Positions 15,701-24,804 of a DNA stretch of 41,450 nt are shown piece by piece. The notes beneath the pieces were generated by a model. That model searched no databases and was not told where the DNA came from. It saw only the letters and a program-made list of their open reading frames with translations. Source of the DNA: Candidatus Poribacteria bacterium. GTDB lineage: Bacteria > Poribacteria > WGA-4E > JAJDTR01. Within the stretch, counting starts at the first letter, position 1, and the number at the start of each line of letters is the position of its first letter. Position numbers and translations under genes: made by a program. The stretch spans positions 1 to 41,450 of the forward strand of contig JAJDTR010000096.1 of the NCBI GenBank assembly GCA_022827055.1, written 5' to 3'.

Positions 15701-16253
15701 TATTCTACTGATTCTTCAGACTTGCAGCGCTTCGGATTTTACCTGCCGATCCGTAGAAAAGAACAGCGATTCATTCCTTACTTCAAACGAAGCTAAGCCC
15801 TCTCGGAGCGACACATGCACAGGGCTGCGCGACTTTCGCGCCTCAAACTGTAGGGAACGCAGATTTCCGTCCCCTATTCTCTGCATACCACTGCTTTTAC
15901 TCGTCATAGGCTACCGCTCTCACCGGTTTCATTTTTCGTAATTGTTTAGTTCAGTCTAGAACTTACGCGCAAACAGGAAATCGCGACCTGGAGAAGATTT
16001 CTATGGGATCTCTATCGCGGTCACTATTCATTCCCTTGATCCTTCCTTATTCAGTCAGTTGATCTCCTACATTACGCTCATGGTGTTGGCACGGGGATTA
16101 AACTGCAGCACGATGAACCAACATTCCCAAAACGGATTGATAGACTAAACAGTTACCTTTTTCCATTCATTGCATACGTGATCAGGAGTGACGTAGAGAC
16201 GCTTCAACAACTACGCTGAAGATTCGATCACTCTGCCGTTCAGTTATTTTCTC
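15701..16253. other. spacer upstream of the tRNA gene
   Basis: No gene is supported. It contains a hairpin repeat at 15851-15876 and, at about 16005-16050, a partial copy of the modular repeat's left part (CTCTATCGCGGTCACTATTC ... CTTGATCC). The rest shows nothing recognisable. Confidence 0.5.
15851..15876. repeat. hairpin repeat TAGGGAACG ... CGTCCCCTA
   Basis: Imperfect 9-base arms (one mismatch) surround CAGATTTC. It is similar in style to the other short hairpins of this window and is preceded by CTG. Only one copy is seen here. Confidence 0.45.
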
Positions 16254-16282
16254 TTGACATGCGCCTATGTGAATGTTACTAT
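16254..16282 (+). promoter_or_regulatory. sigma-70 promoter of tRNA-Pro
   Basis: A perfect TTGACA (16254-16259) is followed by a 17-bp spacer and TACTAT (16277-16282), which fits the TAnnAT core. Transcription would start near 16289, about 23 nt before the mature tRNA. The discriminator just after the -10 (TCACGCGG) is GC-rich, as in stringently controlled stable-RNA promoters. Confidence 0.8.
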
Positions 16283-16311
16283 TCACGCGGTTTTTTGAAT
16301 CGAAAGTTGGG

Positions 16312-16385
16312 CGGGGCGTGGCGCAGTCCGGAAGCGCGCTTGAATGGGGTTCAAGAGGTCGCTGGTTCGAATCCAGTCGCCCCGA
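16312..16385 (+). tRNA. tRNA-Pro, anticodon GGG
   Basis: A complete cloverleaf of 74 nt. The acceptor stem CGGGGCG/CGCCCCG is perfectly paired, with A as discriminator. The D stem is GCGC/GCGC and the anticodon stem is CTTGA/TCAAG with loop ATGGGGT. The anticodon GGG is at 16346-16348. The T arm is GCTGG/CCAGT with loop TTCGAAT. CCA is not encoded (CTT follows), so it must be added by a nucleotidyltransferase. It reads CCC and CCU proline codons. Confidence 0.97.
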
Positions 16386-16566
16386 CTTTCGGAACGAATG
16401 GAGGACCACAACCCGACCTCCATTTAGCCATCGAAATTTGCGGCGAGCAAGGTTTTTAATGGGCTGATTGCAGTCTGATGCCGATGTTGCGAAATCGACA
16501 CTTAACGGCAGATCCGTTATTGAGGAAAGACCGTCAACACCAGAGTGAAATAGGAATCGAACCTTA

Positions 16567-17892
16567 GTGGACAAATCCAGTATCAATGTTGGGCTGCTTG
16601 GTTGGGGAACCGTGGGTACGGGAGTCTCCAAGATATTGTTGAGCCAAAGTGGTCTAATTTCACAAAATGCGGGCGTTGAACTGCGATTGAAAAAAATCGC
16701 GAAGCGTACGCTCCCCGCCCTGCGTGATGGAGTAGACTTTCCTGACGACTGTTTGACCACGGACCCTAGCGAAGTGGTTGACAACCCGGAAATCGATATT
16801 GTTGTTGAACTCATCGGAGGTGTAACCGATTCGCGCGATTTTATTGGTAGAGCCATTCAGAACGGCAAACACGTCGTCACCGCAAACAAAGCTTTGCTAG
16901 CTGAACATGGGGGAGAGTTGTTTCGACTTGCCGACGAAAATCGCGTCAGTCTCAATTTTGAGGCAAGTACGGCGGGCGGGATCCCGATTATAAAGACATT
17001 GAGGGAGAGTTTCGCCGCGAATCGCATCCAATCGCTTTACGGCATAATTAACGGTACGTGCAATTATATACTGAGTCAAATGCATGAAGGCGGTGTGGAT
17101 TTCAAGGTCGTCCTGAAGGAGGCTCAAGCCAAAGGATACGCGGAAGCCGATCCAACACTTGATATCGAAGGACATGACGCCGCTCAGAAACTCCTGCTCC
17201 TTACCGCTCTTGCCTACGGTATGAATGCTCCATCCGAACATATTCACGTCGAGGGAATTACAAAAATCACACAGCAAGACATTCAATATGCCCGGGAACT
17301 CGGCTATGTCATTAAGCTTCTCGCCATTGGAAAGTTGAATTCGGCGAAAAGCGTTGAGATTCGAGTTCACCCGACACTGTTGCCGATGCAAAGTTTGCTC
17401 GCAAACGTCGGTGGCGCTTTCAACGCCGTATGCGTTATCGGAGATGCGGTTGGACCTACATTGTTCTACGGTCAGGGCGCGGGAGAAATGCCGACGGCAA
17501 GTGCGGTCGTAGCCGACATCATTGATGCCGGGAAGTCGATTGTGGGCGACAGGGATTCACGGGTTTCGCGTGCTTGGCGAACTGATGCAAAACCGGAAGT
17601 ATCGCTTTGTCTTATTGACGACATTGAGACACGTTACTACATTCGCTCGGTTGTGCAAGATAAACCGGGAGTTTTGGCACAAATTAGTAGTATTCTGGGC
17701 GAGCATCGTATTAGCATCGCATCGGTTATCCAAAAAGAACGCTACGAAACTGATGAGACTGCGTCCCTTGTCATTGTTACTCACATGGCGTCCGAGAAGA
17801 ATATGCAGTTTGCGATGAAAGAAATCGACGCACTTGATGTCGTTAAAGGGGCGAGTCAACTCATCAGGATTGAGGAAGAGGTCGCGTTCTGA
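16567..17892 (+). CDS. hom: homoserine dehydrogenase with ACT domain
   Basis: Reduces aspartate semialdehyde to homoserine, the branch point to threonine and methionine. The NAD(P) site is VGLLGWGTVGTGV at the start. VTANKALLAEHG, ASTAGGIPIIKTLRE, GTCNYILSQM and EADPTLDIEGHDAAQKL are the substrate and catalytic segments. A C-terminal ACT domain, with YYIRSVVQDKPGVLAQISS from about residue 360, implies feedback control by an amino acid, usually threonine. The start is GTG at 16567 with AGGAA about 10 nt upstream. The length of 441 residues is typical. lysC follows after 69 bp, so the aspartate-pathway enzymes are probably co-transcribed. Confidence 0.96.
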   Translation: MDKSSINVGLLGWGTVGTGVSKILLSQSGLISQNAGVELRLKKIAKRTLPALRDGVDFPDDCLTTDPSEVVDNPEIDIVVELIGGVTDSRDFIGRAIQNGKHVVTANKALLAEHGGELFRLADENRVSLNFEASTAGGIPIIKTLRESFAANRIQSLYGIINGTCNYILSQMHEGGVDFKVVLKEAQAKGYAEADPTLDIEGHDAAQKLLLLTALAYGMNAPSEHIHVEGITKITQQDIQYARELGYVIKLLAIGKLNSAKSVEIRVHPTLLPMQSLLANVGGAFNAVCVIGDAVGPTLFYGQGAGEMPTASAVVADIIDAGKSIVGDRDSRVSRAWRTDAKPEVSLCLIDDIETRYYIRSVVQDKPGVLAQISSILGEHRISIASVIQKERYETDETASLVIVTHMASEKNMQFAMKEIDALDVVKGASQLIRIEEEVAF

Positions 17893-17961
17893 GATGTTCG
17901 TTGTTGTAGCATTGAACAACCGATTCACGTCCGAATCCAACCGCGGAAGAGAGCATTAGGC

Positions 17962-19185
17962 GTGGGGATTATCGTTCAGAAATTCGGCGGCACGTCCGTT
18001 GCCGATGCAACAAAAGTCAAAAACGTCGCCAAACGTATTGTGCGGACACAAGAGGAGGGACATCAAGTCGCCGTCGTAGTTTCGGCAATGGGGGACACAA
18101 CCGATCAACTGACCTTTCTGGCTCATGAGATTTCTGCCAATCCCCCCGACCGTGAGCTCGCGATGCTCCTGTCTACGGGTGAACAGGTCTCTATTGCGCT
18201 ACTTGCCATGGCGGTAACGGAACTTGGGTACCAAGCCATATCTCTCACGGGAACGCAGGTGGGCATAGTTACCGGCGGCTTCTACAGCGAGGCGAGAATT
18301 CAGCATATCAACGATTCGCGAATTCTCTCGGAACTCGACAAGGGAAAAATCGTCATTCTGGCAGGATTTCAGGGCGTAAGTATCGACAATGAAATCACAA
18401 CGCTCGGGCGTGGCGCCTCGGACACCACTGCTACCGCAGTTGCAGCCACATTAGGTGCGGATCGGTGCGAGATCTACACGGATGTCGATGGCGTCTACAC
18501 CGCGGATCCCCGTGTCGTCCCGAACGCACGGAAGTTGAGTCGAATTACGTATGATGAGATGTTCGAAATGGCACAGCTCGGGGCGAAAGTGCTACATTCT
18601 CGGTCGGTGGAAATAGCGAAGAAATTCGATGTTCCGCTCCATGTTCGATCCAGTTTCGGTGAAGATGAAGGCACGATGGTTGTGAAGGACAGTGTCATGA
18701 TAGAGGAAGTTGTTATCAGTGGTGTGACGTCTGACAAAGACCAAGCGAAAATCTCGCTACTTGGCTTGCCGGACACTCCGGGAATCGCCGCTCAAATCTT
18801 CCAGAAGGTTGCCGATGCCAACATCAACATCGACATGATTATTCAAAATGCGGGTCAAGACGAGACTGCTGATATTTCGTTCACGGTCGCCGAAAAAGAC
18901 CTGGCCCCAACTCTGGGAATAGTGGAAAGCCTGAAATCGAACATGGGTTTTCGGAGTATCAGCACTGACAAGACTATCGCGAAAATATCGGCAATCGGAA
19001 TCGGAATGCAGAGCCATGTTGGCATTGCCGCGCGGATGTTTAGCGCACTCGGGACGGAAGGTGTGAATATTCAGATGATTAGCACTTCGGAGATTAAGAT
19101 ATCCTGTGCGATTGATGAACGGCACACGGAACGGGCAGTGCGCGCCGTGCACGACGAATTTGAACTGGGAAACGTTGCGTCATGA
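17962..19185 (+). CDS. lysC: aspartate kinase
   Basis: Phosphorylates aspartate in the first step of lysine, threonine and methionine synthesis. The family start VQKFGGTSVAD is clear. LLSTGEQVSIALLAMA, LGRGASDTTATAVAA and CEIYTDVDGVYTADPR are the kinase and substrate signatures. Two ACT domains follow (ISLLGLPDTPGIAAQIF and ISAIGIGMQSHVGIAARMF), so the enzyme is expected to be allosterically inhibited. The start is GTG 17962. The length of 407 residues is that of monofunctional enzymes. Its stop overlaps the next gene's ATG by 4 bp (ATGA), indicating translational coupling with yceD. Confidence 0.97.
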   Translation: MGIIVQKFGGTSVADATKVKNVAKRIVRTQEEGHQVAVVVSAMGDTTDQLTFLAHEISANPPDRELAMLLSTGEQVSIALLAMAVTELGYQAISLTGTQVGIVTGGFYSEARIQHINDSRILSELDKGKIVILAGFQGVSIDNEITTLGRGASDTTATAVAATLGADRCEIYTDVDGVYTADPRVVPNARKLSRITYDEMFEMAQLGAKVLHSRSVEIAKKFDVPLHVRSSFGEDEGTMVVKDSVMIEEVVISGVTSDKDQAKISLLGLPDTPGIAAQIFQKVADANINIDMIIQNAGQDETADISFTVAEKDLAPTLGIVESLKSNMGFRSISTDKTIAKISAIGIGMQSHVGIAARMFSALGTEGVNIQMISTSEIKISCAIDERHTERAVRAVHDEFELGNVAS

Positions 19186-19730
19186 AAGGGTTAGAGTTCA
19201 CGGTCGCGGAGATTCCCGAAGGCGATCTCGTCATCCACGAACTCCAAATCTCGCCCTCCGACATCGGTTTAATGGGCGAAGATTTCAAAACCGTTTCCCC
19301 TGTGCATAGCCATATCCAGTTTTTGCGACGAAACCAGAACATTTACACAAAAGCGCAATTTTCGACATCGCTTGTGGTGGAATGCCGTCGGTGCATAGAG
19401 TCGCTTGAAACCGAAATTGTAGCAGATGTAGAATTGCAGTTCTGCCAAGTCGATGACCCCGAAAAAATGGATCCGAGGTTGATTGATGCCGGGGAACGGC
19501 ATTATTCGAGCGACGTGATTGACTTGTCGGAGGATGCTTGCCAAGGACTCGTATTAGAGATTCCGGTGTGGCCGCTCTGCTCGGAGTCGTGTAAAGGGTT
19601 GTGCGCGAGTTGCGGCACAAATCTCAATACCAATAATTGCGACTGCCATGATGCGTCAGAGTCGTCGTCGCCGTTTTCAGCATTATCAGATTTGTGGTCC
19701 GAGAAAATGGAGGATAAACACCGTCTTTAA
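19182..19730 (+). CDS. yceD: DUF177 / YceD-family protein
   Basis: Length 182 residues. The family lies upstream of rpmF in very many bacteria and is linked to 23S rRNA accumulation and ribosome assembly. Family marks are the mid-protein ECRRCIESLE (Cys 68 and 71), the hydrophobic LVLEIPVWPLCSESCKGLC, and the terminal CASCGTNLN/CDC. The two groups of paired cysteines could bind a metal. The start codon overlaps the lysC stop (ATGA). rpmF follows after 162 bp, which contains a half copy of the TGTAGGAGCGA repeat. Confidence 0.88.
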   Translation: MKGLEFTVAEIPEGDLVIHELQISPSDIGLMGEDFKTVSPVHSHIQFLRRNQNIYTKAQFSTSLVVECRRCIESLETEIVADVELQFCQVDDPEKMDPRLIDAGERHYSSDVIDLSEDACQGLVLEIPVWPLCSESCKGLCASCGTNLNTNNCDCHDASESSSPFSALSDLWSEKMEDKHRL

Positions 19731-19855
19731 TCAATGTAGGAGCGAGATGTAGCACGTTATTCTTCATGTGAATGCTCTCGGTAGTTAATTGTTTGTCCTG
19801 TTGACGTTAGTTTAGAAATGAGATTCAAAAAATTTCAACTATGAGTGTTTCGTAA

Positions 19856-19886
19856 AGGAGGTAAATTGGTTCATTTTTGAACCAAT
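19856..19886 (+). promoter_or_regulatory. Shine-Dalgarno plus hairpin that sets the rpmF start spacing
   Basis: A strong AGGAGG (19856-19861) lies 31 nt before the rpmF ATG at 19893, too far for normal initiation. Between them is a perfect 9-bp inverted repeat, ATTGGTTCA (19865-19873) and TGAACCAAT (19878-19886), around a TTTT loop. If the hairpin folds, only TAA and AAAGAA remain between AGGAGG and ATG, 9 nt, which is the optimum. No nearer Shine-Dalgarno and no alternative start in frame are seen. No U-run follows, so it is not a terminator. Confidence 0.7.
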
Positions 19887-19892
19887 AAAGAA

Positions 19893-20093
19893 ATGGCACA
19901 TCCAAAACGCCGAACTTCAAAGTCAAAGAAAAAAATGCGAAGAAGCCATTACGCCTTACGGGGGTTCCCTTTTTTCAGGTTTCCGACGTGCCCAAACTGT
20001 GCGGAAACAATTATGTCCCATCGTATGTGCCCGAGCTGCGGTTATTACAAAGGTAGACCCATCGTTGAGGAAACCGTTGAGGAGTCAGCATAG
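19893..20093 (+). CDS. rpmF: ribosomal protein bL32
   Basis: Length 66 residues with the standard start MAHPKRRTSKSKKKMRRSHY. A four-cysteine zinc site follows (C33, C36, C46, C49, in CPNCAETIMSHRMCPSC), then GYYKGR. It is a structural protein of the 50S subunit. The Cys-containing version implies zinc dependence, and a Cys-free paralogue could exist elsewhere. It is flanked by yceD and fabH. Translation probably depends on the hairpin described at 19856-19886. Confidence 0.97.
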   Translation: MAHPKRRTSKSKKKMRRSHYALRGFPFFRFPTCPNCAETIMSHRMCPSCGYYKGRPIVEETVEESA

Positions 20094-20221
20094 GTAGCTG
20101 AAGGGTTTCTGATTGCTCGCAGCCGAAATAAAGGTCGAGTAGCGACGCAGAACGCTAACACCGCATTGCAACCATCTACAGATAAAAGAGTAACAATCTA
20201 GGATTAGGATAAGGAATCAGA

Positions 20222-21211
20222 ATGGCTCGATATGCGGCAATTGCCGGGACTGGTTCGTATGTCCCGGAGACAGTTTTAACGAACTTCGACCTTGAAAAGA
20301 TGGTCGATACGACCGATGAGTGGATTCGCAAGCGAACGGGGATAGTGGAACGACGAATTTCCGACGGCGACATGGCTACGTCCGATTTGGCGGTTCGCGC
20401 GGCTCGGCAAGCCATTAAAACGGCTGAAGTAGACCCTCTCGACGTTGATATGATTATCGTTGGCACGGTTACGCCCGACACTCTTTTTCCGGCGACCGGT
20501 TGCTACGTCCAACAAGGTATCGGCGCGAAGAACGCGAGTGCGTTCGACCTTTCGGCAGCTTGCGCCGGTTTCATCTATGGGCTTGACCTCGCTGATGGTA
20601 TGATTAAATCGGGACGTTATGATACCATCTTGGTCATCGGCGGCGAGGTTTTCAGCAACATACTTGACTGGACGGATCGAAGCACCTGTGTGCTTTTTGG
20701 TGATGGTGCCGGTGCCGCGGTGTTGCGTGGGACGGATGAGCCGACTGGAATAATCGCATCGTATATCGGATCGGATGGCGACAATGCGGATATCGATTTG
20801 CTGGGCGTCCCAGCCGGTGGTTCCCGTTTGCCTCCCTCGCATGAGACTATCGATAAAAAGCTGCACTCAATAAAGATGAGCGGGCGCGAAGTCTTCAAGC
20901 TGGGAGTGCGCATCATGCCCGAATCTGCCCAACGCGTCTTGGAGCAGTCTGGGCTGACGATTGACGATATCGACCTCTTGATTCCGCATCAGGCTAACCT
21001 ACGTATTATAGAGGCTGTAGGCGAGAGGCTCGGTATTCCTCGTGAGAAGGTATACGTCAATGTCGACAGATATGGGAACACCTCCGCCGCAACGGTAATT
21101 ATCGCACTTGACGAGGCTATCCGAGAGGGGCGGGCAAAACAGGGAGACAACATCCTTCTAGTGACATTTGGGGCAGGTCTTACGTGGGGAAGTACGCTGC
21201 TGAAACTCTAG
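20222..21211 (+). CDS. fabH: beta-ketoacyl-ACP synthase III
   Basis: Starts fatty-acid synthesis by condensing an acyl-CoA primer with malonyl-ACP. The catalytic triad is visible: C114 in SAACAGFIYGL, H256 in LIPHQANLRII and N286 in RYGNTSAATV. DEWIRKRTGI and GDGAGAAVL are further family marks. The length of 329 residues is normal. The ATG at 20222 has AAGGA about 7 nt upstream. The gene follows rpmF after 128 bp. plsX, which normally sits between these two, is absent. fabD follows after 129 bp. Confidence 0.97.
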   Translation: MARYAAIAGTGSYVPETVLTNFDLEKMVDTTDEWIRKRTGIVERRISDGDMATSDLAVRAARQAIKTAEVDPLDVDMIIVGTVTPDTLFPATGCYVQQGIGAKNASAFDLSAACAGFIYGLDLADGMIKSGRYDTILVIGGEVFSNILDWTDRSTCVLFGDGAGAAVLRGTDEPTGIIASYIGSDGDNADIDLLGVPAGGSRLPPSHETIDKKLHSIKMSGREVFKLGVRIMPESAQRVLEQSGLTIDDIDLLIPHQANLRIIEAVGERLGIPREKVYVNVDRYGNTSAATVIIALDEAIREGRAKQGDNILLVTFGAGLTWGSTLLKL

Positions 21212-21284
21212 TAGGGCTTATGCCGTCATGGGACGCCGCGTTTCGGAGATCGATTCTATATGCGGAGATGTCGTAATCAAGCGT

Positions 21285-21298
21285 TCAACTGCGTAACT
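21285..21298 (+). repeat. copy 2 of the TCAACTGCGTAA motif
   Basis: TCAACTGCGTAACT lies in the fabH-fabD spacer, about 43 bp before fabD, on the same strand as the other two copies in this window. Here it is followed by TTTGTCTAGG rather than by CTATTCC. Confidence 0.6.
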
Positions 21299-21340
21299 TT
21301 TGTCTAGGAAACGATGTGACAGCCCGCGTCTAATGGTGAT

Positions 21341-22282
21341 ATGCCGGAACTTGCGTTCATTTTTCCAGGTCAAGGGTCGCAGCAGGTAGGGATGGGATTG
21401 GAACTGGCACGTGCCTATCCCGCGGCACGCGCCGCCTTTGATGAAGCAGATGAGGTTCTAAATCGGAGGTTGAGTGAACTTTGCTTTCAGGGTCCTGCGG
21501 AGGCGCTAAAACAAACAGAAAATACGCAGCTTGCCGTGCTAACATGCAGCATCGCGGTGTTGCGTGTCGTGCAGGAGTTGGGGATAACGCCCCGTGTTGT
21601 AGCAGGGCACAGCTTGGGGGAATATTCCGCGCTGGTGGCGGCGAACGCGCTCGGTTTTCGGGACGCATTGGAGCTTGTGCAGTACCGTTCCCGTTTCATG
21701 GCGGAAGCCTCCGGGCGGCAAGCGTGTGCGATGGCAGCGATTCTGGGGCTGGATGAGGATACCCTCGATGACTATTGTGCGGAAGCGCAGTCGGTCGGAG
21801 TGGTGCAGGTGGCGAATTACAATTGCCCGGGACAGTTAATCATATCGGGAGACGCGGCGGCTGTCGAGACGGTTGTCGCGCGAGGGGCGGAAAAGGTTGG
21901 CGCCAAGCGATGCCGCTTGCTTCCCGTCAGCGGAGCGTTTCATTCGGCGTTGATGGAACCGGCGGCTATACAGCTCCGGTCAGTGATTAGCGTTTTCGAT
22001 TTTCAGGCGCCTCGGACGGAGTTCGTGGCAAACGTTACCGGCTCGTATGTGTTCGCGCCCGATGAAATTCGCCAACTGTTGGTTACGCAGGTCACCAACC
22101 CGGTAAAGTGGGAGAAATCGATTCGAACGATTGGTGATTCCGGTGTTTCGCACGTTGTGGAACTCGGTCCCGGCAAAGTCCTGTGTGGAATGGTTCGACG
22201 CATCCTTGACGATGCAATCTGTCTAAATGTCGAAGATGTGAGGAGTCTTGAGAAAACTGTAGAAGTCATAAGATCCAACTGA
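21341..22282 (+). CDS. fabD: malonyl-CoA:ACP transacylase
   Basis: Moves malonyl from CoA to acyl carrier protein. FPGQGSQQVGMG is at the start. The nucleophile is S91 in GHSLGEYSAL, and the partner His is H201 in PVSGAFHSALM. The length of 313 residues is typical. The ATG at 21341 has only a weak GGTGAT just upstream. The stop is 4 bp from the fabG start, so fabD and fabG are almost certainly co-translated. Confidence 0.97.
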   Translation: MPELAFIFPGQGSQQVGMGLELARAYPAARAAFDEADEVLNRRLSELCFQGPAEALKQTENTQLAVLTCSIAVLRVVQELGITPRVVAGHSLGEYSALVAANALGFRDALELVQYRSRFMAEASGRQACAMAAILGLDEDTLDDYCAEAQSVGVVQVANYNCPGQLIISGDAAAVETVVARGAEKVGAKRCRLLPVSGAFHSALMEPAAIQLRSVISVFDFQAPRTEFVANVTGSYVFAPDEIRQLLVTQVTNPVKWEKSIRTIGDSGVSHVVELGPGKVLCGMVRRILDDAICLNVEDVRSLEKTVEVIRSN

Positions 22283-22286
22283 TCCA

Positions 22287-23027
22287 ATGCAACTTCAAGA
22301 AAAAGTCGCGATAGTTACAGGCGCTTCACGCGGTATCGGCGCGGCAATCGCCCAAAAGTTTTGTGAGGAGGGGGCGAATGTCATGCTGTGCTCGCGTTCC
22401 GAAGCGTCGGTTGCCGCGGTCGCCAAGCCATTGGCGGAGAAGGGATTCAACGCGAAATTTGTGCAAACGGATGTGTCGCGGAAAAGCGATGTCGAAGCGC
22501 TGGTGAATTTGACGCTTAACGAGTATTCGCGCATAGATATTTTGGTGAATAATGCGGGCATTACCCGCGACACGCTGCTGATGCGCATGAAAGATGAGGA
22601 CTGGGATGCTGTCCTCCACTCCAACCTAACGGGCACAATGTACTGTGCGCGTGCTGTGCTTCGGACGATGATGCGTCAGAAAAGCGGCAGGATTATCAAC
22701 GTATCATCCGTCATCGGACTGATGGGCAATGCGGGTCAAGCCAACTATGCCGCATCAAAAGCCGGCATCATCGGTCTGACAAAATCATTGGCAAAAGAGA
22801 TAGGCAGCCGTGGAATTACCGTGAACGCCATCGCACCGGGCTTTATCACCACGGACATGACTGCCAATTTTTCCGAGGCGGATCTGGAACGAATCCGAGC
22901 CATGATTCCGCTAGCCGCATTCGGCACACCGGAAGATGTGGCGGAACTAACCCTGTTCTTGGCGTCCGATGCGTCTCGATATATCACAGGTCAAGCCATC
23001 CAAGTTGATGGCGGAATGGTTATGTAA
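22287..23027 (+). CDS. fabG: 3-oxoacyl-ACP reductase
   Basis: A short-chain dehydrogenase/reductase that reduces beta-ketoacyl-ACP with NADPH. The cofactor loop is TGASRGIG (residues 11-18), with NNAG at 88-91. The catalytic residues are S141, Y154 and K158 (INVSSVIG ... NYAASKAG). The end GQAIQVDGGMVM is the usual FabG terminus. The length is 246 residues. The start is ATG 22287, directly after fabD. Confidence 0.97.
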   Translation: MQLQEKVAIVTGASRGIGAAIAQKFCEEGANVMLCSRSEASVAAVAKPLAEKGFNAKFVQTDVSRKSDVEALVNLTLNEYSRIDILVNNAGITRDTLLMRMKDEDWDAVLHSNLTGTMYCARAVLRTMMRQKSGRIINVSSVIGLMGNAGQANYAASKAGIIGLTKSLAKEIGSRGITVNAIAPGFITTDMTANFSEADLERIRAMIPLAAFGTPEDVAELTLFLASDASRYITGQAIQVDGGMVM

Positions 23028-23107
23028 TCCGGTTGTCTAACAACCGGGAATTTGAAATCGGTTTTGAAGCCGTAAGTCTCAACACCTTAGGAGGTTAAAT
23101 CGAACTC

Positions 23108-23344
23108 ATGGCATTAGATACGGACAAAATTAAAACAATTATTGCCGAGCAATTGCAGATTGACGCGGATCAGGTCACTCCCGATGCATCGTTTATGGAT
23201 GATTTGGGAGCTGATTCTTTGGACACGGTCGAATTGATCATGGCGCTCGAAGAGGAATTTGACATGGAGATTCCCGACAGCGATGCGGAGAAGATTCGAA
23301 CCGTTCAAGATGCACTTGATTACATGGAATCACACACGAATTAG
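23108..23344 (+). CDS. acpP: acyl carrier protein
   Basis: Length 78 residues, acidic, with the phosphopantetheine attachment motif DSL (S37 in [18 protein letters not shown]). It carries growing acyl chains. A full AGGAGG lies 13 nt before the ATG, slightly further than the optimum. It is placed between fabG and fabF as in many bacteria. Confidence 0.98.
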   Translation: MALDTDKIKTIIAEQLQIDADQVTPDASFMDDLGADSLDTVELIMALEEEFDMEIPDSDAEKIRTVQDALDYMESHTN

Positions 23345-23432
23345 CAGCATTCACTGATCTGCCCCTTGTGGGCACCCTCAAATACGCAACAGTTTGAATT
23401 GGCATCTGTCGATTGAAGAAGGGGTGTAGCCT

Positions 23433-24674
23433 GTGGAGCGCGTAGTTATTACCGGACTTGGCGTCATTAGCCCTGTTGGCAACTCGAAGGAGGAACTCTG
23501 GGCATCACTCGCAGCGGGAAAGAGCGGCATAAACCGCGTCACGTCTTTTGATCCGGAAGACTATCGGACCCAAATAGGCGGCGAGGTTAAAGGGTTTGCG
23601 CCGGAGGCGTACCTGTCGCCCAAAGCTGCAAAGCGTTTTCCTTTGGTTATCCAGTATGCTCTCGTTTCGTCGATGATGGCGCAACAGGATGCAGAGTTAG
23701 ATTTGTCCGACTCCGATCCTTACCGTGCGGGAGTTGGTGTTGGCTCCGGCATCGGGGGAATTAGCGTCCTTGAAGACAATGCCCGCGCCCTGTTGGAAAA
23801 AGGGCCTAGCCGTGTCAGCCCGTTCTTTGTGCCGTATGAGATCATCAACATGGCGGCAGGGCAGATCTCCATCCACCTGAAACTTAAGGGACCCAACTTC
23901 GCGTCGGTCACCGCATGTGCCACAGCTAACAATTCGATTGGCGAGGCATATCGGATAGTCCAGCGGGGAGACGCCGATGTGATGTTCACCGGCGGCACGG
24001 AAGCCGCGGTCACGCCGCTAAGCTTTGCGGGATTCTGCAGTATGCGTGCGATGTCGGTGCGCAACGATGATCCCGAGCGCGCGAGCCGTCCGTTCGATAA
24101 GGATCGGGACGGATTCGTGATGGGGGAAGGCGCCGGGGTGTTGGTGCTGGAATCCCTGACTCACGCGCTGAATCGCAACGCGCGTATCTACGCGGAAGTC
24201 GTGGGCTACGGCATGAGTTCCGACGCCTATGACATGGTGCATCCGGGTGAAGACGGCGAGGGCGCTTCGAAGGCGATGGAGTTTGCCTTGAGGGATGCCG
24301 GCGCCGAGCTGGACGAGGTAGACTATATCAATGCTCACGGGACCTCAACGCCGGCGGGAGATGTGGCTGAAACCCTCGCAATAAAGAGCTTGTTCGGTTC
24401 TCACGCAAAACGGATTGCCGTGAGTTCCACCAAATCGATGATGGGGCACTTGCTGGGAGCCGCGGGTGCGGTAGAGCTCATCGCTACCGTATGTGCGCTT
24501 GAGAAAGGCTACGCCCCTCCCACCATAAACTACGAAACCCCCGATCCCGAGTGCGATTTGGATTATGTCGCCAATGAGGGGCGTCCTACCGACATTCAAG
24601 TTGCACTGTCTAACGCATTTGGTTTTGGCGGCCACAACACGTCAATCGCCATTCGCAAATTTGTTGATGCGTGA
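23433..24674 (+). CDS. fabF: beta-ketoacyl-ACP synthase II
   Basis: An elongating condensing enzyme. The active-site Cys is C162 in [15 protein letters not shown]. The two catalytic His are in [11 protein letters not shown] and [12 protein letters not shown], and NAFGFGGHN closes the pocket. The common GTH after CAT is replaced by ANN, a variation at a pocket-lining position. The start is GTG 23433 with AAGGGG about 8 nt upstream. The length of 413 residues is typical. It is the last gene of the lipid cluster. Confidence 0.96.
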   Translation: MERVVITGLGVISPVGNSKEELWASLAAGKSGINRVTSFDPEDYRTQIGGEVKGFAPEAYLSPKAAKRFPLVIQYALVSSMMAQQDAELDLSDSDPYRAGVGVGSGIGGISVLEDNARALLEKGPSRVSPFFVPYEIINMAAGQISIHLKLKGPNFASVTACATANNSIGEAYRIVQRGDADVMFTGGTEAAVTPLSFAGFCSMRAMSVRNDDPERASRPFDKDRDGFVMGEGAGVLVLESLTHALNRNARIYAEVVGYGMSSDAYDMVHPGEDGEGASKAMEFALRDAGAELDEVDYINAHGTSTPAGDVAETLAIKSLFGSHAKRIAVSSTKSMMGHLLGAAGAVELIATVCALEKGYAPPTINYETPDPECDLDYVANEGRPTDIQVALSNAFGFGGHNTSIAIRKFVDA

Positions 24675-24804
24675 TTTGTCATAGGCTAACATTTCCGCAC
24701 TTTAGATTTACCCTGATCCGTTGAGCGCTTCGGGCGATGTTCTCAGACGGCAGTTAGTCGTGTGGCTAGACTTTCAGATTCCAATTCCGGATGTCCGAGA
24801 ACAG

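Noticed and set aside
19865..19886. Transcription terminator before rpmF
   Set aside because: The stem is A/T-rich, no T-run follows it, and it lies between a strong ribosome site and the start codon, so an initiation-spacing role fits better.
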